64,000 nt of DNA from Gammaproteobacteria bacterium (GTDB taxonomy: Bacteria; Pseudomonadota; Gammaproteobacteria; Xanthomonadales; Marinicellaceae), in assembly GCA_041395445.1 (NCBI GenBank), contig JAWLAO010000006.1, forward strand, positions 124,001 through 188,000, given 5' to 3'. This document shows, piece after piece, positions 17,102 to 24,943 of this stretch; the stretch's first letter is position 1; each line of letters starts with the position of its first letter. The notes under the pieces were generated by a model. The model was not told the origin of the DNA, made no database searches, and saw only the letters and a program-made list of their open reading frames with translations. A program made the translations under genes and the position numbers.

Positions 17102-17136
17102 TCCTCCCATTTGGCCAAATTATCAATTTGGGAGGA
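17102..17136 (-). repeat. 8-bp inverted repeat, possible minus-strand terminator
   Basis: TCCTCCCA (17102-17109) and TGGGAGGA (17129-17136) are perfect inverted arms with a 19-base AT-rich spacer. On the minus strand the repeat is followed by TAGGC and six Ts, so it might end transcripts from the DUF523 operon about 290 bases downstream of its stop. Confidence 0.4.
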
Positions 17137-17397
17137 CAGACTTTAGTCAAATTAAATGGGTCAAAGAGAAGAATGGGATTTAATATAATCAAATATTGCT
17201 CTTATCTATATACGCGTAAAATATTCAAAAACTTTATCAAATAAGTTAAATTATTTATGTGTTCATTATAAAAACCAGTTGGAATAATAGTTCTTAAAAT
17301 AGGACAAGTATTGTTAGAATTGAGACAAAGTCAGATATTTATCTTCTAAATCAATAAATTACTTTTTGTTTGATATTGTGAATTGTGTTTTGAGTTG

Positions 17398-17431
17398 AAA
17401 CTCATTTGTAATATGAGTTTAATTACAAATG
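17398..17431. repeat. Two overlapping, mutually exclusive hairpins at the DUF523 gene end
   Basis: AAACTCAT (17398-17405) pairs with ATGAGTTT (17413-17420). CATTTGTAAT (17403-17412) pairs with ATTACAAATG (17422-17431). Both pairings are perfect, but they share bases, so only one can form at a time. The second covers the DUF523 stop codon. Confidence 0.45.
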
Positions 17432-17911
17432 AAGTAGGCTTCTCTTAAATTTGTTCAAAGTTTCAGTTTGCAGGAGATTTTTCTCATCAATTATGGCGAT
17501 TTGTGGATTGATTTTTTTGAGTAAATAAACGAAATAACCATCTCCAATATTGGACTCTCCATCTGTTTGAAAATGTGGAGTCGTTTGGTTTCCGCAACTG
17601 GGAGATTTGCTTTTCAGAATAAAGCCTGAAAATTTTTTAAAAAACTCAATGTTTTCATTAAACCAGTTTTGCATTTGGCTTTCAAAATGAATTTTCGGGT
17701 TCTCGACCTGAGTTAATTGTAGTTGATTGTTGTGATTGATGATTTGAATTGGCTTTCTGGGGATGCTCATTCCCATATTCACCTCAGGGCATATAGCGGT
17801 TAGCGTAAATTCGTCTGCTGGAAAAAGTAAACTCAAGTCAATCCTTTTGCTTTTTCCATCAAAACGAACATCATGTCCTAAAAGACAGGCACTGACTGCG
17901 AGTTTAATCAT
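17423..17911 (-). CDS. DUF523 domain-containing protein (YbbK-like)
   Basis: A 162-residue protein with the complete DUF523 signature: Val-Ser-Ala-Cys-Leu-Leu-Gly-x-x-Val-Arg-Phe-Asp-Gly (about 6-19), Cys-Pro-Glu-Val-x-Met-Gly-Met-x-x-Pro-Arg-x-Pro (about 41-54) and Lys-Ser-Lys-Ser-Pro-Ser-Cys-Gly (about 101-108). The conserved cysteines suggest metal or cluster binding or redox use, but the family function is not established. Its start overlaps the end of the upstream glutamate-synthase-like gene by 8 bases. Confidence 0.9.
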   Translation of the reverse strand: MIKLAVSACLLGHDVRFDGKSKRIDLSLLFPADEFTLTAICPEVNMGMSIPRKPIQIINHNNQLQLTQVENPKIHFESQMQNWFNENIEFFKKFSGFILKSKSPSCGNQTTPHFQTDGESNIGDGYFVYLLKKINPQIAIIDEKNLLQTETLNKFKRSLLHL

Positions 17912-19412
17912 ATTTGCTTTGTTTATCGGGGAATAAAATATTCAATGGCTTGGAAAGGTCATTTGAAAAAACCATACGAACATGCGAGCGTTTCAATTTC
18001 CGAGGCTCGGTGACACCGCAAGCATGAGCTATGATACCGACCTCACTTATCATGTGTTTGGCAAAGTTTGCAACTCTTTCGGTTTTATTCTCAACAACCA
18101 GTCCTTTTTGCAGTTTGGGATCGTGAGTAGTGATTCCGGTTGGGCAGGTGTTTTTATTACACTTAAGAGCCTGAATGCAACCCAAGGAAAAAAGAAATCC
18201 TCGGGCATTGTTGATAAAATCCGCTCCGGCACACAAAGCCCAGGCAACCTCTGCGGGTGTGATGAGTTTACCCGAAGCAATAATTCGAACCCTGTCTTTG
18301 AGGCCGTATTCGTTGCGTAAATCGACCAGCATTGGTAGGGATTCTTTGATAACCATTCCAACATCATCCATCAGTGACTGTGGAGCAGCACCGGTTCCGC
18401 CATCTCCGCTATCTAAAGTAATAAAGTCAGGAGCGGATTCAATGCCTCTTTGCCTGATTTCAGTAAATAATTCATGTAACCACTCATCTGTACCCATAAC
18501 CATTTTAAATCCTACGGGTAAACCGCTGGTTTCGCGAATTTTGTTGAGCATGTCTAGCAATTCGGTTACAGATTTAATTTCCGGATGACGATTTGGGCTG
18601 ATTGAGGGTTTTCCGGGTTCAATACCACGGATTCTGGCAATTTCTTCAGTGACTTTCTCGGCAGGAAGAATTCCTCCCTTTCCGGGTTTAGCACCTTGTG
18701 CTAGTTTCAACTCAATCATTTTAACTTGTGGAATTTTTCCTATTTCTTTGAGCTTATCAAAATCAAACTCTCCATCTTTTGTTCGAGCACCGTATTTTGC
18801 TGTTCCGAATTGATAAACAATATCACAACCACCTTCAAGATGGTAAGGTGACAATCCACCTTCGCCGGTATTGAGCCAGATTCCGGCTTTTTTTGCGCCA
18901 TGTGATAAAGATTGAACCGCCGGCTTGGATAAAGCCCCGAAGCTCATCGCTGAAATATTAAAGAAACTGCTTGTTGTAAAAGGATTTCGGGCAAAAGGTC
19001 CAATAATCATGTGTTCGGCTTCAACTGAATCTTTTTTCATCACCGGAAAGGCACAGTTCAAGAAAATCATCGCTCCTCGTCGATCCAGATTCCGTGTCGA
19101 ACCAAAGGCAACGGTGTTATTATTTCCCTTAGCCGATTTATAGACCCATGTTCGTTGTGCACGGTTGAAAGGCAGTTCTTCTCGATCTTGTGCAAAGAAA
19201 TATTGACGAAAGAATTCACCCAAATATTCAAATAACCAACGAAAACGACCAATGACGGGAAAGTTTCTTCGGATGGTATGTTTGGTTTGAGTTTTATCAA
19301 TAATGTAGAAAATGATTGATGTCAAAATTATCAATCCGATGATAAATACAAAAAGCAGAACAAAAAATTTCAGTGTTGAATAAAACCAGGTATCGCTCAC
19401 AGAGAACTCCAA
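17904..19412 (-). CDS. Membrane-anchored FMN-binding glutamate synthase-like protein
   Basis: A 502-residue protein with one N-terminal membrane helix (about 13-36) followed by the FMN-binding central domain of glutamate synthase large chains. Seen are Asn-Thr-Gly-Glu-Gly-Gly-Leu-Ser-Pro-Tyr-His, Gly-Ala-Lys-Pro-Gly-Lys-Gly-Gly-Ile-Leu-Pro, Asp-Ser-Gly-Asp-Gly-Gly-Thr-Gly-Ala-Ala-Pro, and a Cys-x5-Cys-x4-Cys-Pro-Thr-Gly cluster (about 438-452) of the type that binds 3Fe-4S. There is no glutaminase domain. The reaction of this family in bacteria is not firmly established. It shares a transcript with the DUF523 gene. Confidence 0.9.
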   Translation of the reverse strand: MEFSVSDTWFYSTLKFFVLLFVFIIGLIILTSIIFYIIDKTQTKHTIRRNFPVIGRFRWLFEYLGEFFRQYFFAQDREELPFNRAQRTWVYKSAKGNNNTVAFGSTRNLDRRGAMIFLNCAFPVMKKDSVEAEHMIIGPFARNPFTTSSFFNISAMSFGALSKPAVQSLSHGAKKAGIWLNTGEGGLSPYHLEGGCDIVYQFGTAKYGARTKDGEFDFDKLKEIGKIPQVKMIELKLAQGAKPGKGGILPAEKVTEEIARIRGIEPGKPSISPNRHPEIKSVTELLDMLNKIRETSGLPVGFKMVMGTDEWLHELFTEIRQRGIESAPDFITLDSGDGGTGAAPQSLMDDVGMVIKESLPMLVDLRNEYGLKDRVRIIASGKLITPAEVAWALCAGADFINNARGFLFSLGCIQALKCNKNTCPTGITTHDPKLQKGLVVENKTERVANFAKHMISEVGIIAHACGVTEPRKLKRSHVRMVFSNDLSKPLNILFPDKQSKYD

Positions 19413-19478
19413 TTACAGTCTGGTGAAATTATATCATGCGGTGGATTGAATATTATCCAAAATAATTTAATAATCTGG

Positions 19479-19507
19479 TTGAATTTCATGGTTCAAATCC
19501 GTATAAT
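19479..19507 (+). promoter_or_regulatory. Sigma-70 promoter of the bL36 gene
   Basis: TTGAAT (-35, 19479-19484) and TATAAT (-10, 19502-19507) are separated by exactly 17 bases, 43 bases before the rpmJ ATG. Confidence 0.82.
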
Positions 19508-19549
19508 CCTCGTCCTTAAATCATTTAAACAAACAGATAAGGTACTGTC

Positions 19550-19675
19550 ATGAAAGTTTTATCTTCATTGAAATCAGCTAAAACACGCAGTCGCGACTGT
19601 AAAGTAGTTCGTCGTCGTGGTAAAGTTTTTGTAATTTGTAAATCAAATCCAAAACTGAAAGCGCGTCAAAGATAA
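19550..19675 (+). CDS. rpmJ: 50S ribosomal protein bL36, zinc-free (YkgO-like) form
   Basis: A 41-residue basic protein: begins Met-Lys-Val-Leu-Ser-Ser-Leu-Lys-Ser-Ala-Lys and contains Asp-Cys-Lys-Val-Val-Arg-Arg-Arg-Gly and Val-Ile-Cys-Lys-Ser-Asn-Pro. Only two cysteines (17 and 30) are present, and the Cys-x2-Cys...Cys-x4-His zinc ribbon of classical bL36 is missing, as in the alternative C-minus form made by many bacteria. It is monocistronic, with its own strong promoter and a terminator. A zinc-type bL36 may exist elsewhere in the genome. Confidence 0.93.
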   Translation: MKVLSSLKSAKTRSRDCKVVRRRGKVFVICKSNPKLKARQR

Positions 19676-19702
19676 TTCTATCTTTTACCGAACCAAATAT
19701 TG

Positions 19703-19729
19703 AAAACCCTCAGGAATGAGGGTTTTTTA
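19703..19729 (+). terminator. Terminator of the bL36 gene
   Basis: AAAACCCTC (19703-19711) pairs perfectly with GAGGGTTTT (19718-19726), with a 6-base loop and a run of Ts after it, 27 bases after the stop. It may also serve the convergent rhomboid gene. Confidence 0.92.
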
Positions 19730-19757
19730 TTTCTATAATTTTCTATCACTCGCCGTT

Positions 19758-20402
19758 TCAATCTTCATCATCCCAGTCTTCATAAGTTTTAAAAACTGGT
19801 CGTTCTGTCTTGCGAAAATACCATGACAATAAAATTCCGGTGATGAACCCAAATAGATGAGACTCCCATGAAATGTGTTCCTTGTCCGGTATCACGCCGA
19901 ATATGAGGGAACCATAGGCAAATGCGATGATAATGGATATCCCAACAGATTGTACATCTTTGCGGATAAATCCACTAAAGAATAAAAAAGATAGCAAACA
20001 ATAGAGCAGACCACTGGCACCGATATGATTTGCTGCACGGGCAAAACTCCAGACCAGAATTCCTGTCAGCAAAATTCCATAAACAAAAACTTTTCTTGCT
20101 ATTTTGGGATAGTTCCCAAATAAAGCGGTCATTGCCAATAATAAGGGCAGGGTATTACTCACAATGTGAGATAAACTGCCATGTAAAAAAACTGTTGTGA
20201 TAACCCCAAAAAGATATTCGATTCTTCGTGGATGAACGCCAAAATCACGAAGAGTAAAAAAAGGATTGAAGAATGAAATCAGCCAATCAATGAAAAATAT
20301 ACTCCATAAGATTCCGGTAAAAACCAATGCAAACTTAAATGCCTTTGGCCATGCCCGTTTGCGCAATTGGGCATAATTGTCATCAAGTTGATAAACTCTC
20401 AA
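19758..20402 (-). CDS. Rhomboid family intramembrane serine protease
   Basis: A 214-residue inner-membrane protein with about six hydrophobic segments. The catalytic Ser130 is in Gly-Ala-Ser-Gly, and the catalytic His182 is in Glu-Ser-His-Leu-Phe-Gly. The His-Gly-Ser-Leu-Ser-His-Ile-x-x-Asn motif of the oxyanion region is at about 74-83. Rhomboids cut transmembrane substrates within the bilayer; the substrate here is unknown. It follows the bepA-like gene by 4 bases on the minus strand, suggesting a joint envelope quality-control transcript. Confidence 0.92.
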   Translation of the reverse strand: MRVYQLDDNYAQLRKRAWPKAFKFALVFTGILWSIFFIDWLISFFNPFFTLRDFGVHPRRIEYLFGVITTVFLHGSLSHIVSNTLPLLLAMTALFGNYPKIARKVFVYGILLTGILVWSFARAANHIGASGLLYCLLSFLFFSGFIRKDVQSVGISIIIAFAYGSLIFGVIPDKEHISWESHLFGFITGILLSWYFRKTERPVFKTYEDWDDED

Positions 20403-20406
20403 TGTA

Positions 20407-21933
20407 TTAATTTCTCCGGCGGCTTTCTCGTTCTTGTTGAATTTCTCTGTCTCTTTCAGAGTGTGTTATCAATGCTTCATATTGTGTAATTTTTGACTCA
20501 ATCTTTGCTCTTTGATAGTAATCCAAGTCTTCTTTGAGAATATTTTTCAATATACGAACAGCGCGGTAATTATTGTTGACGATATGTTCTTTCATTGCCA
20601 GTGCCTCATTGGCCTCAATGCTTTTTCCAAGGTTTTGATTGGATATTGCCAGCAAAGAGTAGTAGTTAGCATTTTCCGGGAATAGTAAGACCAGTTTTCG
20701 AGCCAACATTCTTGCTTTTTCACGACTGGGAAAACTTCCGTTTCTTGATAAAGATTGAATGTAGCTTTCCAATACTACCGGGCTTTCAGGATAAAATTTA
20801 TAGAGTTCTTCAAACTGCTTTCTTCCACTTTGAAAGTCCAATTCACAGATGATTTGTGCTTTCAGAACAGCCACGAGCAACATGGTTTGAGCTGTTGACT
20901 TGGTTTGATTAATAATTTTCAGAGCGCTATCAAAGTCGCTTGAATTATATAGGGAAAGCGCATAACCATATTTTTCGGCATTGGTAATATCAGCACTCAG
21001 TTTTTCTTTAAACAGTTTTTGATAATAACTAAGGCTGTCTATTTCAGTGTTCTTTGTTAAAACTCTCACTCTTTCTTTCAGAAAAGGATATAAATCAGAT
21101 TCGTGGAAATCTTTATTCTGAACATTTTGGGCGCGATTTTTCGCTTCTGAAACACGATTGATTGAAAGAGGATGAGTTCGATTATATTCAGGCATTTGAT
21201 ATCTTTCATCAATCGGAGTTTCACGCATTAGTTTTTCAAAGAATCCCGCCATTCCATTGGGATTGAATTCCGCATTAATAAGCGTATTGATTCCTACACG
21301 ATCGGCTTCGTATTCATTGGAGCGCGTGTAATTAATCATTGCCTGTTGTTGCATCGCTGTTGTTGTCGCTAATATAGCGATTGGAGCATCACCCGAATTA
21401 CTGCTTTGTGAGGCCGCAATTGCTCCAAGCATTCCAAGAATTGTTGGCAAAGTATTTTTCTTGGCATCGGCATAAAAACGCGAAATATGCCTTTGAGTTG
21501 CATGGGCAATTTCGTGTGCAATGACCCCTGCAAGTTCGCTTTCATTTTCAGTTCGCAGAAATAAACCGCTATGAACTATAATTAATCCACCGGGATAGGC
21601 TGAAGCATTCACGGTATTATCATTTATCATGAAAAAATCAAATGAAGAGCTTGGTTTTTCTGAGTTGGCAGCTAGTCGGAAACCAATTTGTTCGATGTAA
21701 CTCATGACCACCGGATCAGACATGACCAAATTGTATTCATAAATCTGCTGAACAATTTGATCGCGTATTTCCTTTTCTTTAACCGGTGACATCACCGCAT
21801 CTGAAGGTGTTCCCAAATCAGGGAGATTGTAGTCATAAGCGTAATTTGATTGAAAGAAGGCTAAGCATACCAATGCTATCACTGCCTTGATCGATTTTGT
21901 TTGAATTTGTACTAAACCGTAAATAGGTTTCAT
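20407..21933 (-). CDS. bepA: M48 family metalloprotease, BepA-like periplasmic chaperone-protease
   Basis: About 508 residues from the ATG at 21933, which has AAGG nine bases upstream; ATGs at 21954 and 21966 are alternatives. A signal peptide (about 1-32) is followed by Leu-Pro-Asp-Leu-Gly-Thr-Pro-Ser-Asp, as in BepA. The zinc site is His-Glu-Ile-Ala-His (140-144), and the third ligand is Glu in Tyr-Glu-Ala-Asp-Arg-Val-Gly. The C-terminal half is TPR-like helices. BepA assists or degrades the LPS assembly protein LptD and BAM substrates in the periplasm. The gene is divergent from tusD. Confidence 0.9.
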   Translation of the reverse strand: MKPIYGLVQIQTKSIKAVIALVCLAFFQSNYAYDYNLPDLGTPSDAVMSPVKEKEIRDQIVQQIYEYNLVMSDPVVMSYIEQIGFRLAANSEKPSSSFDFFMINDNTVNASAYPGGLIIVHSGLFLRTENESELAGVIAHEIAHATQRHISRFYADAKKNTLPTILGMLGAIAASQSSNSGDAPIAILATTTAMQQQAMINYTRSNEYEADRVGINTLINAEFNPNGMAGFFEKLMRETPIDERYQMPEYNRTHPLSINRVSEAKNRAQNVQNKDFHESDLYPFLKERVRVLTKNTEIDSLSYYQKLFKEKLSADITNAEKYGYALSLYNSSDFDSALKIINQTKSTAQTMLLVAVLKAQIICELDFQSGRKQFEELYKFYPESPVVLESYIQSLSRNGSFPSREKARMLARKLVLLFPENANYYSLLAISNQNLGKSIEANEALAMKEHIVNNNYRAVRILKNILKEDLDYYQRAKIESKITQYEALITHSERDREIQQERESRRRN

Positions 21934-22019
21934 GAAGTAATACGCCTTAATCATTTCAAATCTCATTGAGCTATTTTATAATTCAGACAGCTAAAAAATT
22001 GTTAAATTGCATTATAACT

Positions 22020-22343
22020 GTGAAATATTCATTAATTATAAGTCCTCTTAGTAAAAACTCAATCGCTGCACAGCAATGTTTACAGTTTGCCACTGCATTG
22101 TTTGAGTTGAACCATGAGATTGTGAGTGTTTTTTTTCATGGATATGCTGTGAAATATGCTTTTGAAAGCAGCCCCGAGTGGTCTAAGTTGTCAAAGAAGA
22201 GTGTCAAACTATTAGCATGCTCAACGATTGCGGATGATTATTTGTCTGAAAAAAAACAAGTAGCTGAAGGATTTCAATTAGCAGGTTTGGGTCAATGGCT
22301 TGAATCCATCGAAAGCTCTGATAAGATGATTGAGTTTTCATGA
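22020..22343 (+). CDS. tusD: Sulfurtransferase TusD (DsrE family)
   Basis: A 107-residue protein from GTG 22020, chosen because Met-Lys-Tyr-Ser-Leu-Ile-Ile-Ser-Pro fits the DsrE fold start; the frame stays open to a TTG at 21966. The persulfide-carrying cysteine is Cys67 in Leu-Leu-Ala-Cys-Ser-Thr, and the C-terminus has Gly-Phe-Gln-Leu-Ala-Gly-Leu-Gly-Gln, as in E. coli TusD (Gly-Leu-Gly). TusD relays sulfur from TusA to TusE for 2-thiolation of U34 in tRNAs. It overlaps tusC by 4 bases. Confidence 0.88.
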   Translation: MKYSLIISPLSKNSIAAQQCLQFATALFELNHEIVSVFFHGYAVKYAFESSPEWSKLSKKSVKLLACSTIADDYLSEKKQVAEGFQLAGLGQWLESIESSDKMIEFS

Positions 22344-22627
22344 AAGCCCTGATATTTGTTACAGAACATCATTTGGGTCCTAACGCTCAATGGCAATATG
22401 ACAGGGTGATGGCATTACTGTCATATGATTATGATGTGAGTTTGGTTTTCATGAATGAGGGTGTTTCGCAGTTGCAAAGTAAAATGTGGAACATCTTGAA
22501 TTTAATGGAAATTAATCAGGTGTATGTAGTAGAAAAGGAAGTTGAGTCTGATACTCACCTTGAGTATGAGGTGATAACAATCTCTGAAATCAAAGAGCTA
22601 ATCGCTCAGGCAGATATTGTTATATGA
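22340..22627 (+). CDS. tusC: Sulfur relay protein TusC (DsrF family)
   Basis: A 95-residue DsrE-fold protein, shorter than E. coli TusC (119). Its identity rests mainly on position between tusD and tusB (4-base overlaps on both sides) and on the N-terminal strand Lys-Ala-Leu-Ile-Phe-Val-Thr-Glu followed by Ala-Leu-Leu-Ser-Tyr. TusC is a non-catalytic part of the TusBCD hexamer. It has no cysteine, which fits a structural role. Confidence 0.82.
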   Translation: MKALIFVTEHHLGPNAQWQYDRVMALLSYDYDVSLVFMNEGVSQLQSKMWNILNLMEINQVYVVEKEVESDTHLEYEVITISEIKELIAQADIVI

Positions 22628-22896
22628 AAAAGCAAACCCTTCATCAGTGCAATTGGAATGAAATATCTGACTTTAGTTTCTATTGTCAGTTGATTGATGT
22701 GGAAAAAGATGAATTATTGATTTATGCCGATGAAATTTGTTCGGATGGCTATAATAAAATTATGAAAACAGTTTCAAAATATCAAATCAATGTATCTATT
22801 ATTTTAGTTAATAATTTTGGAAACATTCCAACGATTTCGCATCAGCAGTGGGTTGAATTAACTGAGAAGTTCGAGAAAATATACACATGGAAATAA
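22624..22896 (+). CDS. tusB: Sulfur relay protein TusB (DsrH family)
   Basis: A 90-residue DsrH-like protein. The N-terminal Thr-Leu-His-Gln-Cys-Asn and the Asp-Glu-Leu-Leu-Ile-Tyr-Ala-Asp-Glu strand resemble TusB (Met-Leu-His-...; Asp-Ala-Leu-Leu-Leu). Position between tusC and tusE, with 4- and 10-base overlaps, supports it. It completes the TusBCD complex of the tRNA U34 thiolation relay. Confidence 0.83.
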   Translation: MKKQTLHQCNWNEISDFSFYCQLIDVEKDELLIYADEICSDGYNKIMKTVSKYQINVSIILVNNFGNIPTISHQQWVELTEKFEKIYTWK

Positions 22897-23207
22897 CAGA
22901 TTTACAGCTGGATGCCAATGGTCACTTGAGTGATTACAAATTTTGGAATTTGGAAGTTGCAAAAGTTTTGTCAGAAAATGATGGTTTTGAATTGAATAAA
23001 GAGCACTGGCAAATTATCAATTTGGTTAGGGATATTTATCTTGAAACAGAAACCACTCCGCCGATGAGGCTTTTGATTAAGTTGATGAAAAAAGAATTTT
23101 CGGAAGATATAGCAAATTCAAGATATCTTTATCGTCTGTTTCCTGATGGTCCTGTCAGGCTTGCCAGTAAATATGCCGGTTTACCTAAACCTAAGCATTG
23201 TTTGTGA
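22887..23207 (+). CDS. tusE: Sulfurtransferase TusE (DsrC family)
   Basis: A 106-residue protein with the DsrC/TusE pattern: Asp-x-x-Gly-x-Leu near residue 10-15, Asn-Lys-Glu-His-Trp-Gln-Ile-Ile, and the C-terminal Gly-Leu-Pro-Lys-Pro-Lys-His-Cys-Leu, where the penultimate Cys105 is the sulfur carrier. The second cysteine of dissimilatory DsrC, about ten residues earlier, is absent, which points to TusE rather than sulfur oxidation. It accepts sulfur from TusD and passes it to MnmA. Last gene of the tusDCBE cluster. Confidence 0.92.
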   Translation: MEITDLQLDANGHLSDYKFWNLEVAKVLSENDGFELNKEHWQIINLVRDIYLETETTPPMRLLIKLMKKEFSEDIANSRYLYRLFPDGPVRLASKYAGLPKPKHCL

Positions 23208-23219
23208 GTAACCTTATAA

Positions 23220-24194
23220 TCAGCCTTTAATCACCCGGTCGCGACCTTCGTTTTTAGCCTGATACAAAGCCAAATCGACTCTGTGAATCCAGTCGCTGAT
23301 ACTTTCTTCCTTGATGTACTCTGCAACTCCAATAGAAATAGTTAATTCAATGCCTTGAACGATGATTTGTCGTTTAATATATTTTCTCAATTCTTCGGCC
23401 TTATCAAAAGCAAAATCAATATCAACATTTTGACACACTAGTAAAAACTCTTCACCACCAAAACGAAACAGCTTGCTGCATTCGTTACAAAATGTTCTCA
23501 AATTGTTAGAAATGGTAACCAATACATCGTCGCCTTTGATATGTCCATACATGTCGTTAACATTTTTAAAATGGTCTAAATCAATAAGCATTATAGATGC
23601 TGTTTTATCGTGATTCTTTAATACGGTGTGGAGATTCTCTAAATGATTGCTCAAAGACCTGCGGTTTCCCGCTCCGGTCAGATAGTCTTCTGACGCTAGT
23701 TTTATCAATTTTTTCTCTTGCTTTCTAAGTCCCGACGCGAAAAGATAGGCAAAAATATTTGTAACAATAATAGTGACAATGACGGTTGCGGTGCTGACTG
23801 ATTCGTGGCTGACAACCAGCTTAGGTATATAAAATAGCAGCATTATTGAGTTGATAAGTACGGCTCTTAAAGGTTGTGTGATGAAATAAGCAAACATCAT
23901 CGCCGGATAAACCCAATAAACCTGATTAATTCCTTTGAGATGAAAAGAAATCACATTTGCTAATAATGCAGCAATGACGAGTACCACACCGGCATTTTTA
24001 ACCTTATCCGTTTGATACACATAGGAATAAATTCCTAACATAAAAAATGAAACTATAATGTCAAGAATGGCAACCGACCAATCATTGTGTATCATTCTGT
24101 ATATGGCAAAGGGAAGAATTCCAATCGCAGTACCCATAGACAGCGTCAATAACATTTTTGACTGCGGACTTCTTTGGTCTTTATTCTTTTTCAC
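23220..24194 (-). CDS. Membrane GGDEF-domain diguanylate cyclase
   Basis: A 324-residue protein with a GTG start. Residues 14-157 form about six membrane helices with almost no loops. A GGDEF domain follows (about 165-324) with Asp-Tyr-Leu-Thr-Gly-Ala-Gly-Asn-Arg-Arg and the active-site signature Arg-Phe-Gly-Gly-Glu-Glu-Phe (GGEEF at 246-250). It is thus probably active in making c-di-GMP from two GTP. The inhibitory I-site Arg-x-x-Asp is replaced by Asn-Glu-Cys-Ser (237-240), so product inhibition may be lost. Signal sensed by the membrane part is unknown. Confidence 0.9.
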   Translation of the reverse strand: MKKNKDQRSPQSKMLLTLSMGTAIGILPFAIYRMIHNDWSVAILDIIVSFFMLGIYSYVYQTDKVKNAGVVLVIAALLANVISFHLKGINQVYWVYPAMMFAYFITQPLRAVLINSIMLLFYIPKLVVSHESVSTATVIVTIIVTNIFAYLFASGLRKQEKKLIKLASEDYLTGAGNRRSLSNHLENLHTVLKNHDKTASIMLIDLDHFKNVNDMYGHIKGDDVLVTISNNLRTFCNECSKLFRFGGEEFLLVCQNVDIDFAFDKAEELRKYIKRQIIVQGIELTISIGVAEYIKEESISDWIHRVDLALYQAKNEGRDRVIKG

Positions 24195-24271
24195 TTGATC
24201 CCACGATTGTCAGGCATTTTCTCTGATTATAATACAGAAGTTTCAATTGATACAACCTGTAGAGGTTTTGT

Positions 24272-24943
24272 TTATAAGGTTTTCAGTAGTTCTCTGGAGT
24301 AGATAGTTCGGTTTGAAAAGCAGATATCAATCGCTTTATGCATAAATCTATTGACTCGAATCAGTTCGATTTTTTCTAAATTTTCAAAGTTGTGTAACTT
24401 GATTAAATCAGATACCAAACATGATTCAGTGGTTTCGCTTTCAGAAACATAAACCCCTTTGTTTTCCTGAATGGATAACCAGTCTGATGATTTATAACTT
24501 TCGGGTGATAATTGAAAACCATTTTGCTTCAAAATTGCCAGTTCATATCTTCTTAAAAGTTTCGAGAGTTTTTCAACACCCACTTGATTGAGCGCAGAAT
24601 CATAGATTGTAAAGAGTTCCTGAGCGGTATCATTTTCAAAAAGCGAATAGCGTAACAACTCATTTAAGTATAATCCAGTCGTTTTGTCTTTGAGATTCTG
24701 GAAATGTCTGTTCATAATCACATTACAGCTATTTAAAGTTTTAAGTTCTGACTTGCCAAAATATTGGATTTTAAGCAGGCAAAATGGTTTGAGCTGTGAT
24801 TTTAACGAGTTGTTTTTACTGATACCTTTTGCAATCAGATTGAGGCGACCGGAATCCTTACAAAAAAACTCACAAATCAGACTGCTATCACGATATTTTC
24901 TTTGATGAATGAGATATCCGGTCGTTTCTCGATAGGAAGACAT
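24272..24943 (-). CDS. recO: DNA repair protein RecO
   Basis: A 223-residue protein with the RecO N-terminal OB-fold opening (Gly-Tyr-Leu-Ile-His-Gln-Arg-Lys-Tyr-Arg-Asp-Ser-Ser-Leu-Ile, then Gly-Arg-Leu-Asn-Leu-Ile-Ala-Lys-Gly) and a helical C-terminal part. RecO loads RecA on SSB-coated DNA together with RecR. The ATG shares one base with the era stop (TAATG). Position after era is conserved in Proteobacteria. Sequence identity to well-known RecOs is modest, as is usual for this family. Confidence 0.9.
   Translation of the reverse strand: MSSYRETTGYLIHQRKYRDSSLICEFFCKDSGRLNLIAKGISKNNSLKSQLKPFCLLKIQYFGKSELKTLNSCNVIMNRHFQNLKDKTTGLYLNELLRYSLFENDTAQELFTIYDSALNQVGVEKLSKLLRRYELAILKQNGFQLSPESYKSSDWLSIQENKGVYVSESETTESCLVSDLIKLHNFENLEKIELIRVNRFMHKAIDICFSNRTIYSRELLKTL

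Larger units (their letters stand above)
16995..17422. other. 428-base non-coding stretch after the phasin gene
   Basis: It holds a short GGGCA/TGCCC hairpin (17005-17016), a terminator (17032-17058), a long-loop inverted repeat (17102-17136) and a pair of overlapping hairpins at its right end running into the DUF523 stop codon (17398-17431). The centre (about 17140-17395) is very AT-rich and I see no gene or RNA family there. Confidence 0.6.

Noticed and set aside
19485..19510. GGTTCAAATCC, resembling a tRNA T-loop
   Set aside because: The flanking bases do not pair, no acceptor, D or anticodon arm is present, and the segment is the bL36 promoter.
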